A stretch of DNA of 7,430 nucleotides from the NCBI GenBank assembly GCA_021767625.1, contig JAASTB010000109.1, positions 1-7,430 on the forward strand. Reading direction: 5' to 3'. Below the pieces are notes generated by a model, which was not told the origin of the DNA, ran no database searches, and saw only the letters and a list, made by a program, of their open reading frames with translations. Source of the stretch: Wenzhouxiangella sp. (lineage in GTDB: Bacteria; Pseudomonadota; Gammaproteobacteria; Xanthomonadales; Wenzhouxiangellaceae). Both the position numbers and the translations under genes were made by a program. Below, one piece after another: positions 1-5,270 of the stretch. Numbering within the stretch: the stretch's first letter is position 1; each line of letters opens with the position of its first letter.

Positions 1-461
1 CCCTCACCGTACATGCCGGGCATTTCGGCGGTTTCGCCCCCGATCAGCGCACAGCCGGCCTGCTTGCAGCCCTCTGCAATTCCGGACACCACGTCGGATG
101 CAGAGTCCACGTCGAGCTTGCCGCAGGCAAAGTAGTCGAGGAAGAAAAGCGGCTCGGCCCCGCAGACCAGGATGTCGTTGACGCACATCGCGACCAGGTC
201 GATGCCGATCGTGTCGTGCTGACCGAGCTGGCGGGCCAGCAGCAGCTTGGTGCCCACCCCGTCGGTGCCCGACACCAGCACCGGGTTGCGGTACTTCTCG
301 CCGAGATGAAACAGGCCGCCGAAGCCGCCGAGGCCGCCGAGCACTTCCGGACGGTTCGTTGCCGCCACCAGCGGCTTGATGCGGTCGACCAGGGCGTTGC
401 CGGCGTCGATGTCGACACCCGCATCGCGGTAGCTCAGGGAAGGGGATTTGCGCTCGCTCAT
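1..461 (-). CDS. purM: Phosphoribosylformylglycinamidine cyclo-ligase (AIR synthetase), N-terminal part
   Basis: PurM closes the imidazole ring of formylglycinamidine ribonucleotide using ATP, giving aminoimidazole ribonucleotide in cytosolic de novo purine synthesis. Reading leftward from the ATG at 461-459, 153 full codons are present before the window edge cuts the gene; the family is about 345 residues. The translation follows E. coli PurM almost residue for residue: SYRDAGVDIDAGNALV (10-25), the glycine-rich LGGLGGFGG (41-49), VSGTDGVGTKL (63-73), HDTIGIDLVAMCVNDIL (82-98), GAEPLFFLDY (101-110) and GGETAEMPGMYGE (141-153). These conserved blocks form the N-terminal domain that contributes to the nucleotide-binding dimer interface. 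The ATG matches the expected family start; no strong Shine-Dalgarno is visible before it. A sigma-70-like promoter lies about 35 bases upstream. The gene diverges from the OPT transporter gene. Identification is very secure; only the missing C-terminus is unseen. Confidence 0.97.
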   Translation of the reverse strand, partial: MSERKSPSLSYRDAGVDIDAGNALVDRIKPLVAATNRPEVLGGLGGFGGLFHLGEKYRNPVLVSGTDGVGTKLLLARQLGQHDTIGIDLVAMCVNDILVCGAEPLFFLDYFACGKLDVDSASDVVSGIAEGCKQAGCALIGGETAEMPGMYGE

Positions 462-496
462 CGCGTGTCGCCGGGGTTGGGTAAATGAAGGGGCGT

Positions 497-526
497 ATTA
501 TGACGGATCATGCCCGCAACTGACAC
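497..526 (-). promoter_or_regulatory. Candidate sigma-70-like promoter for purM
   Basis: On the minus strand there is a -35-like GTGTCA (plus-strand 521-526, 4 of 6 consensus bases), an 18-base spacer (503-520) and a -10-like CATAAT (plus-strand 497-502, 5 of 6 bases). Transcription would start near 489 and leave a leader of roughly 28 bases before the purM ATG. In E. coli purM is controlled by PurR, but I see no clear PurR operator here. Prediction is by eye only. Confidence 0.5.
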
Positions 527-531
527 CGTCG

Positions 532-560
532 TTGAGCCGCGGCGTCAGATGCGCTAGGCT
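532..560 (+). promoter_or_regulatory. Weak candidate promoter for the OPT transporter gene
   Basis: TTGAGC (532-537, 4 of 6 bases of a -35 box) is followed after 17 bases by TAGGCT (555-560, 3 of 6 bases of a -10 box). The spacing is ideal but the -10 is poor, so the real promoter may be elsewhere in the 166-base divergent gap or may use another sigma factor. It lies back to back with the purM promoter, its -35 only 5 bases from the purM -35. Confidence 0.25.
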
Positions 561-614
561 TGCCCGGCGCCGACGGGGCGGGGACTCGTAGCCCGGCGGC
601 CGCATCCAGCAAGC

Positions 615-620
615 GGAGAA
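615..620 (+). promoter_or_regulatory. Ribosome binding site supporting the TTG start at 628
   Basis: GGAGAA lies 7 bases upstream of the TTG at 628-630, good Shine-Dalgarno spacing. There is no in-frame ATG nearby, so this site is the main reason for choosing the TTG start of the transporter. Confidence 0.6.
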
Positions 621-627
621 GACGCCA

Positions 628-2355
628 TTGAATTCGAAAGCTGAACCCGTCGTACGCCACGGGCCCTATCCGGAACTGACCGTCACGGCCGTCCTGGTCG
701 GCTACTTCCTGGGCGCGATCATCGCCGTTTCCATCGGTTACGCCGCGCTGATCCTCGGCTTCTCGATCGAGGGTTCGGAGCTCGCCGCCATTCTCGGCTT
801 CGCCATCCTGCGCGGCCTGCTGCGGCGCAACTCCATCATCGAGAACAATATCGTCCAGACCGTCGCCAGCGCGGTCAACGGGGCGGCTTCGGGGCTGATG
901 TTTTCGGTGCCGGCCTTCTTCATCCTGGGCGAGACGAACTTCGACCCGCTGCTGCTGACTTTCGGCTGCATCGCCGGCGCCTTCCTGGGCATCGCTTTCA
1001 TCATTCCGCTCAGGAAGCAGATGATCGACTACGAGCGCCTCACCTATCCGGGCGGCGTGGCCGTGGCCACCATCCTCAAGTCGCCGGGCGCTGGCATGAA
1101 GAAGGCCATGTACCTTATCGGCGCGGCGGTCTTTGCCGCGGGCGTGCACGTGATCGTGCAGCTCAGCGGCACCAGTTACTACGACCTGGGCAGCCGCATC
1201 GGCATGCCCGAGTACATGAACGGTGTCTGGTACCTGTCGCTGCTGACCGTCGGCGTGGGCTTCATCGCCGGGCGCGGCGGGGTGGCCTTCATCATCGGCG
1301 GTTTCCTCTGCTACTGGATTCTTTCTCCGTTTCTGAGCATCAGCGGCCTGATGCCGCTCAATCCCGAAACCGGGCAGGCGCTCAGCGACCCGGGCAATCT
1401 GCAGGGATTGCTCTACCGGCCGGTGGGCATCGGCATGCTCATCGGCGGCGCGGTCGCCGGCGTGCTGCTGGCCCTGCCGCTGATCGTCACGGCGGTCAAG
1501 AGCATGCAGAACGCCGCCAAGAGCGAGGCCGCCCTGGCCCGCGACGAAATGCCGATCAAGCTGCTGTACTTCGCCATCGGCGGCGCCGCGCTGCTGCTCG
1601 TGTTCATGGCGGTTACCTCGACCGAGCAGACCGGCTGGGTTCGCGGTATCACCATGGGCGTGGTCGGCACGCTGTGGATCTGGATCGCAGGCGTCATTCT
1701 CTCGGAAGCCATCGGGCGCACCAACTGGTCGCCGCTGTCGGGCATGACCCTGATCGCCGTGACCATCATGATCTTCCTGGCGCGCGGCATGGATGACTCG
1801 GCCGCGATCATTGCCGCCATCATGGTGGGCGCGGCGGTGTGCGTGGCCATGAGCCAGGCCACCGACCTGATGCTCGATCTCAAGACCGGCTACCTGATCG
1901 GCGCCACGCCGCGGGTGCAGCAGATGGGTCAGTTCCTCGGGGCCTGGCTGGGCCCGATCCTGATCGTGTCGCTGATCTTCATCCTGCACGAAGCCTACGG
2001 CCTGGGCAGCGACAAGCTGCCGGCGCCGCAGGGCCAGGCCCTGGCCAGCATGGTCTCGGGCATCCTCGGCGGCGACGTGCCGATCGACAAGTATCTCGCC
2101 GGCGCCGGCCTGGGCGCTCTGCTCAGCGTCGCCTCGCCGGGACTGGGCATCACCGCCGGGTTGGGCTTCTACCTGCCGTTCGCCATCGTGCTGACCTATT
2201 CGCTGGGCACGCTGGCCCGCGTCATCACCGATTGGCGGCTGGGCCATCGATTCGCCGACGACGTCGGCATTCCGGTCGCCGCCGGCCTGATCGTGGGCGA
2301 AGCCCTGGTCGGCGTCGGATTCGCCATGGCCAAGATCTACCAGGGGATGGGCTGA
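628..2355 (+). CDS. OPT family oligopeptide/metal-chelate transporter
   Basis: An integral inner-membrane protein of 575 residues in the OPT (oligopeptide transporter / Yellow Stripe-like) family, whose members take up small peptides or metal-chelate complexes, usually driven by protons. Almost the whole length is hydrophobic helices separated by short loops. Recognisable family blocks are ENNIVQTVASA (72-82), RLTYPGGVAVATIL (137-150), GRTNWSPLSGMTLIA (363-377), DLKTGYLIGATPRVQQMGQ (417-435), GLGFYLPFAI (511-520) and AAGLIVGEALVG (551-562). Length is slightly short for bacterial members, which are often 600-700 residues, but both ends look complete. The start is TTG, preceded by GGAGAA at 7 bases. 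The stop overlaps the ATG of the next gene by one base, so the two are translationally coupled. The substrate cannot be read from sequence; peptide versus metal-siderophore uptake stays open. Confidence 0.93.
   Translation: MNSKAEPVVRHGPYPELTVTAVLVGYFLGAIIAVSIGYAALILGFSIEGSELAAILGFAILRGLLRRNSIIENNIVQTVASAVNGAASGLMFSVPAFFILGETNFDPLLLTFGCIAGAFLGIAFIIPLRKQMIDYERLTYPGGVAVATILKSPGAGMKKAMYLIGAAVFAAGVHVIVQLSGTSYYDLGSRIGMPEYMNGVWYLSLLTVGVGFIAGRGGVAFIIGGFLCYWILSPFLSISGLMPLNPETGQALSDPGNLQGLLYRPVGIGMLIGGAVAGVLLALPLIVTAVKSMQNAAKSEAALARDEMPIKLLYFAIGGAALLLVFMAVTSTEQTGWVRGITMGVVGTLWIWIAGVILSEAIGRTNWSPLSGMTLIAVTIMIFLARGMDDSAAIIAAIMVGAAVCVAMSQATDLMLDLKTGYLIGATPRVQQMGQFLGAWLGPILIVSLIFILHEAYGLGSDKLPAPQGQALASMVSGILGGDVPIDKYLAGAGLGALLSVASPGLGITAGLGFYLPFAIVLTYSLGTLARVITDWRLGHRFADDVGIPVAAGLIVGEALVGVGFAMAKIYQGMG
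2342..2347 (+). promoter_or_regulatory. Ribosome binding site inside the end of the OPT gene
   Basis: AGGGGA lies 7 bases before the ATG at 2355, within the last codons of the transporter gene. It supports 2355 as the start of the small downstream gene, rather than any earlier codon in the long open frame that runs through the transporter. Confidence 0.5.
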
Positions 2356-2885
2356 TGAAGGCATTCGCAATCTTTCTGATCACGGCCGGATTCATTCTCG
2401 GCGCCGTCTTCGCCGTGCTGTCGGTCGAAACCGTCGACTGGCTGCCCTACGGCATTTCGCTGTTTCTCGGCTTTGCCGGCATCGTGCTCTTCCGCAAGGA
2501 AAAGTATGCCGGTGCCGCTGACGAGCATCACGTGGCCGGCAACATCGATACCCTGCAGACCTCGCTGGACAACATCTGCCGCAATCTCGACGAGCTGGTC
2601 GGACGCCGCAAGGACATCCCGCCGCACGAATTCCGCTTCGAGATCGACCGGCATTTCCGTAGCGATCTGACCGCTTTCGCCGCCTCGCGCGAGTCGATGC
2701 AGCACGCTTTCGGCCTGCAGGCCTATGCCGACATCATGAGCGCCTTTGCCGCCGGCGAGCGCTACATCAATCGCGTGTGGACGGCTTCGGCCGACGGCTA
2801 TGTCGACGAGGTGATGGCCTATCTCGAGAAGGCCCAGCGGCAGTTCGCCGAGGCCCGCGAGGCCTTTGCCGCACAGCGCGGCTGA
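2355..2885 (+). CDS. Membrane-anchored protein of unknown function coupled to the OPT transporter
   Basis: I do not recognise a family for this 176-residue protein. Two hydrophobic helices sit at the N-terminus (about 4-23 and 29-46) with a short VETVDWLP turn between them, followed by the positive stretch RKEK (47-50). By the positive-inside rule, this suggests a hairpin with the soluble part facing the cytoplasm. The rest (about 55-176) is mainly helical and charged: a heptad-like stretch NIDTLQTSLDNICRNLDELV (63-82), an IPPHEFRFEIDRHFRSDL segment (88-105), and a final amphipathic helix (about 150-172). I see no catalytic motif. The ATG shares its A with the TGA stop of the transporter gene, which argues for joint translation and a role as accessory, stability or regulatory subunit of the transporter; that role is inference. 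The open frame extends upstream to 1839, but that part is an out-of-frame reading of the transporter gene. Confidence 0.82.
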   Translation: MKAFAIFLITAGFILGAVFAVLSVETVDWLPYGISLFLGFAGIVLFRKEKYAGAADEHHVAGNIDTLQTSLDNICRNLDELVGRRKDIPPHEFRFEIDRHFRSDLTAFAASRESMQHAFGLQAYADIMSAFAAGERYINRVWTASADGYVDEVMAYLEKAQRQFAEAREAFAAQRG

Positions 2886-2902
2886 GTTCGGCCGGTTACC
2901 GG

Positions 2903-2932
2903 TCAACCCCGAGCAAATCGCTGTGCTATCTT
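2903..2932 (+). promoter_or_regulatory. Weak candidate promoter for the DUF2066 gene
   Basis: TATCTT (2927-2932, 4 of 6 bases of a -10 box) is preceded after 18 bases by TCAACC (2903-2908, 3 of 6 bases of a -35 box). Transcription would begin near 2939, almost exactly at the GTG/ATG start of the next gene. That would make a leaderless or near-leaderless message and fits the lack of a Shine-Dalgarno there. Read-through from the transporter genes is equally possible. Confidence 0.22.
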
Positions 2933-2941
2933 TGCGGCGTG

Positions 2942-3982
2942 ATGCCTCGACTCCTGCCACTTTTCGCCTGCTTTCTGCTGTTCGCCGCCCCGGCGGCGAC
3001 GGCCTCCCTGTACACCGGTGAAGTGCCGGTCGAAGCCGACGCGCGAACCAGCGCGGCCGAGCAACTCGATGCTCTCGACCTGGTGCTGGCGCGCCTGACC
3101 GGCCGTTTCGGCACCTCGCTGGTCGCGGAGCTGGGGCTCGGCACCGCCGACCTGGACGACCTCGTGCTCTCGCAGCAGCTCGTGCGACGCAACTTGATCG
3201 ATCCCGAAGGTGAACCGGACGAGTCGCTTCGCCTGCAGGTCGACTTCGACGAACCCTCGATCAATGAGCTGCTCGAGCGCAACGACCTGCCGCGCTGGGG
3301 ACGGGAACGACCGGCCGTGCTGTTGTGGGCGGTCATCGAGGACGACACCGGCACGCGGTTCGTCGAAGATCCGCGCCTGGAGTACGTCATTCGCGACGAA
3401 GCGCGACGAGTCGGCCTGGACATCGTCCGGCCCCTGCGCGACGCCATGGACCTCGGCGAGATTTCCCTGCAGGACGTTCGCGGTGGATTTCTCGGTTCGG
3501 CCGAGGCGAGTGCGCGGCGCTACGGCGCGGGCGTGGTCGCCATGCTGGATCTTCGCTTGCAGGAGAGCGACCCCGAATCGCCGTGGTGGACGGGCCGCTG
3601 GCGCTGGCGGGTCGAGGGGCAGGATTCCGGCCTCAACCACAGCGGCGAGGACCCCGAGGGCCTGATCCGCAGCGGCATCGAGCGCCTGGCCTCGGCCCTG
3701 GCGGCGCGCTACGCGGTCGCCGATGTCGGCGGCGATCCGTCCGCCTGGCTGGTCACCGTCGACGGCATCGTCGACGAGGTGCAGTATGCCGAGGTGCTGG
3801 GTTATCTGGACAATCTCAGCGTGGTCGACGACGTCCGCGTCGTCGCCGCCGAGGGACGGCAGGTCACCTTCGAGGTTGTCGCCGGCGGACAGGACATCGA
3901 AACCTATCTCGGCCTGGGCGGCCTGCTCGAGCTGGAGCGCCGCGGCCCGGACCGACACCTTCGCTTCCGGTTTGCGCGTTGA
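2942..3982 (+). CDS. DUF2066 domain-containing secreted protein
   Basis: A 346-residue protein of the gammaproteobacterial DUF2066 family, whose function is unknown. An N-terminal signal peptide is clear: MPRLLPLFACFLLFAAPAAT with an A-T-A motif, predicted cleavage after Ala21, so the mature protein should be periplasmic. Family-like blocks follow: LYTGEVPVEA (23-32), LDALDLVLARLTGRFG (42-57), LRLQVDFDEPSINELLERND (96-115), LPRWGRERPAVLLWAVIEDD (116-135) and DAMDLGEISLQDVRGGF (167-183). The C-terminal part (about 265-346) is less conserved to my eye. The start is ambiguous: ATG at 2942 is directly preceded by an in-frame GTG at 2939, and neither has a Shine-Dalgarno; ATG is chosen because it begins the signal peptide neatly. 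The frame is open back to 2777, but that part overlaps the previous gene. The stop overlaps the next gene's TTG, so this gene heads a three-gene group. Confidence 0.88.
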   Translation: MPRLLPLFACFLLFAAPAATASLYTGEVPVEADARTSAAEQLDALDLVLARLTGRFGTSLVAELGLGTADLDDLVLSQQLVRRNLIDPEGEPDESLRLQVDFDEPSINELLERNDLPRWGRERPAVLLWAVIEDDTGTRFVEDPRLEYVIRDEARRVGLDIVRPLRDAMDLGEISLQDVRGGFLGSAEASARRYGAGVVAMLDLRLQESDPESPWWTGRWRWRVEGQDSGLNHSGEDPEGLIRSGIERLASALAARYAVADVGGDPSAWLVTVDGIVDEVQYAEVLGYLDNLSVVDDVRVVAAEGRQVTFEVVAGGQDIETYLGLGGLLELERRGPDRHLRFRFAR

Positions 3983-4560
3983 ACCTCAGCTTCATCCCCA
4001 ACCTGCTGACGATCGGCCGCATGGTGGTCGTGCCGCCCATGGTCTGGCTGCTGTTGGTCGGCGAATACCAGTGGGCGCTGGCCCTGGCGGTCTTCGCCGG
4101 CCTTTCCGACCTGCTCGACGGCTGGCTCGCGCGCCGCTTTTCCTGGCAGTCGCGCTGGGGCGGCATCTTCGATCCCCTGGCCGACAAGCTGCTCATGATG
4201 GCGGGCTATCTCACCCTGGGCTGGCTGGGCGAGCTTCCCTGGTGGCTGATCGGCCTGGTCATCCTGCGCGACCTGGTCATCGTCGTCGGCGGCTACGTCT
4301 ACTACACCCGTTTCGAGCGTTTCGACGCCGAGCCGACCCAGCTGTCGCGCTTCAACACCTTCTGCCAGGTTTTCCTGATGTGGTTCGTGTTGGTTCGCCT
4401 GGCCGGCCTGCCACTGCCGCCGGAGGCCCAGATCGGGCTGGTCTGGCTGGTCGCCGTCATGGCCTTCCTGACGCTCGTGCAGTACGTGTGGATCTGGTCG
4501 GGCCGGGCGGTTCGGGTGACCCGCTCGCGGCGCGAAGACGATCGGGACTCCGATTCCTGA
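3979..4560 (+). CDS. CDP-alcohol phosphatidyltransferase (PgsA / cardiolipin-synthase-like)
   Basis: An inner-membrane enzyme of 193 residues that transfers a phosphatidyl group from a CDP-linked lipid to an alcohol. The family signature is complete and exactly spaced: D44-x2-D47-G48-x2-A51-R52-x8-G61-x3-D65-x3-D69, with the aspartates that bind the catalytic metals. The N-terminal SFIPNLLTIGRM (4-15) is the usual family opening. About five to six hydrophobic helices follow, ending in a charged tail RSRREDDRDSDS (182-193). The C-terminal half has R97-D98 and PTQLSRFNTFCQ (119-130), which resemble CRLS1-type cardiolipin synthases more than E. coli PgsA; the product could be phosphatidylglycerophosphate or cardiolipin. 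The start is TTG in a TTGA overlap with the DUF2066 stop. It has no Shine-Dalgarno and probably depends on re-initiation. The first in-frame ATG (4021) would cut into the conserved opening. Confidence 0.92.
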   Translation: MNLSFIPNLLTIGRMVVVPPMVWLLLVGEYQWALALAVFAGLSDLLDGWLARRFSWQSRWGGIFDPLADKLLMMAGYLTLGWLGELPWWLIGLVILRDLVIVVGGYVYYTRFERFDAEPTQLSRFNTFCQVFLMWFVLVRLAGLPLPPEAQIGLVWLVAVMAFLTLVQYVWIWSGRAVRVTRSRREDDRDSDS

Positions 4561-4562
4561 GG
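4559..4562 (+). promoter_or_regulatory. Ribosome binding site for hda
   Basis: GAGG spans the end of the phosphatidyltransferase gene and the gap, 8 bases before the GTG at 4571. It supports the GTG start of hda. Confidence 0.45.
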
Positions 4563-4570
4563 CCGTTGCC

Positions 4571-5251
4571 GTGAGCCGTGCCCAGCTTCCCCTGGCGCTC
4601 AAGCCGCCGAGACGACCGCGCTTCGACAACTTCATCGTCGGGCCCAACCAGGCGGTCGTGGCCACCTTGTCGCAGGGCCTCGAGCCGGGCGGCTGGACCT
4701 TCCTGGCCGGGCCGCCGGGATCCGGGCGGACGCACCTGCTGGCCGCCCTCTTCGCCGACCGCTGCCGTCGCGGCGAGCGGGCGCACTACATTGCCCTGGG
4801 CAAGCCCGAGCAACGGATGCTGCTCGAGCACGCCGACGGCGACTGGGTGGTGATCGACGACGTCGACCGGCTGGCCGGCGACGAGGCCGGCGAGCTGGCC
4901 CTGTTCAATGCTCTCAATCGATGGCGCGCCGAACGCACCGGCGTGGTGATGAGCGGGGCGGGACGCGACGGCTTCGAATTGCCCGACCTGCGTTCCCGGC
5001 TGGGCCAGGCAACGCGCCTGACGCTCAAGCCGCTCGAGGAAGCGGAACTGGCCGAACTCGTGCGCAGCCTGGCGGCGGAGCACGAAGTACTGCTGGGGCG
5101 CGGCGTGGTCGACTACATACTCAGTCGTGCACCGCGCAACGCCGGGCGGATGGCTGAGCTGGTGGTTGCGGCGGCCCATCGCGCGCTGACCGAAAGGCGA
5201 ACGCTGTCGGTGCCGCTGGTGCGCGACATCCTGCACGACCGCGCCGGCTGA
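4571..5251 (+). CDS. hda: Hda, DnaA regulatory inactivator
   Basis: Hda is an AAA+ protein related to DnaA. Together with the DNA-loaded beta clamp it stimulates ATP hydrolysis by DnaA, preventing re-initiation of replication (RIDA). This 226-residue protein has the expected size (E. coli about 233). The N-terminal QLPLAL (5-10) matches the clamp-binding motif QL[S/D]LPL. Walker A is GPPGSGRT (47-54), with Arg where most AAA+ proteins have Lys; E. coli Hda shows the same change. Walker B is WVVIDD (92-97). Box VII, LPDLRSRL (138-145), supplies the arginine finger, probably R144. RNAGRM (189-194) is the likely sensor 2 region. The GTG start places the clamp motif right at the N-terminus, as in the family, and has GAGG 8 bases upstream. 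It lies 10 bases after the phosphatidyltransferase gene, in the same operon. DnaA itself is excluded because there is no DNA-binding domain IV. Confidence 0.95.
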   Translation: MSRAQLPLALKPPRRPRFDNFIVGPNQAVVATLSQGLEPGGWTFLAGPPGSGRTHLLAALFADRCRRGERAHYIALGKPEQRMLLEHADGDWVVIDDVDRLAGDEAGELALFNALNRWRAERTGVVMSGAGRDGFELPDLRSRLGQATRLTLKPLEEAELAELVRSLAAEHEVLLGRGVVDYILSRAPRNAGRMAELVVAAAHRALTERRTLSVPLVRDILHDRAG

Positions 5252-5261
5252 TCCGGCCGGC
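5243..5261. terminator. Weak hairpin between convergent hda and asnB
   Basis: GCCGGC at 5243-5248 and again at 5256-5261 can form a 6-bp GC stem with a 7-base loop, overlapping the hda stop codon. No T-run follows on either strand, so it is at best a weak bidirectional terminator. The two genes end only 19 bases apart, leaving little other room for termination signals. Confidence 0.2.
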
Positions 5262-5270
5262 ACGAGTCGT

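Noticed and set aside
314..340. Three near-identical 9-base units (consensus RGCCGCCGA) within purM
   Set aside because: They encode the conserved glycine-rich LGGLGGFGG stretch of PurM, also seen in E. coli, so protein constraint explains them.
508..2370. A 620-codon open frame on the minus strand opposite the OPT gene
   Set aside because: Its translation is a low-complexity run of His, Asp, Gln, Gly, Arg and Ala with no domain. It is the usual antisense shadow of a GC-rich gene, while the opposite strand is a clear OPT transporter.
2777..2941. Upstream extension of the DUF2066 reading frame
   Set aside because: It overlaps the 176-residue gene and would bury the signal peptide inside the protein; the start at 2942 (or 2939) makes better sense.
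2903..3958. A 351-codon antisense frame opposite the DUF2066 gene
   Set aside because: No recognisable motifs and biased composition; the sense strand carries a signal peptide and DUF2066 family blocks.
4709..4732. Arg in place of Lys in the Hda Walker A motif
   Set aside because: E. coli Hda has the same substitution, so it is normal for this family and not a sign of inactivation.
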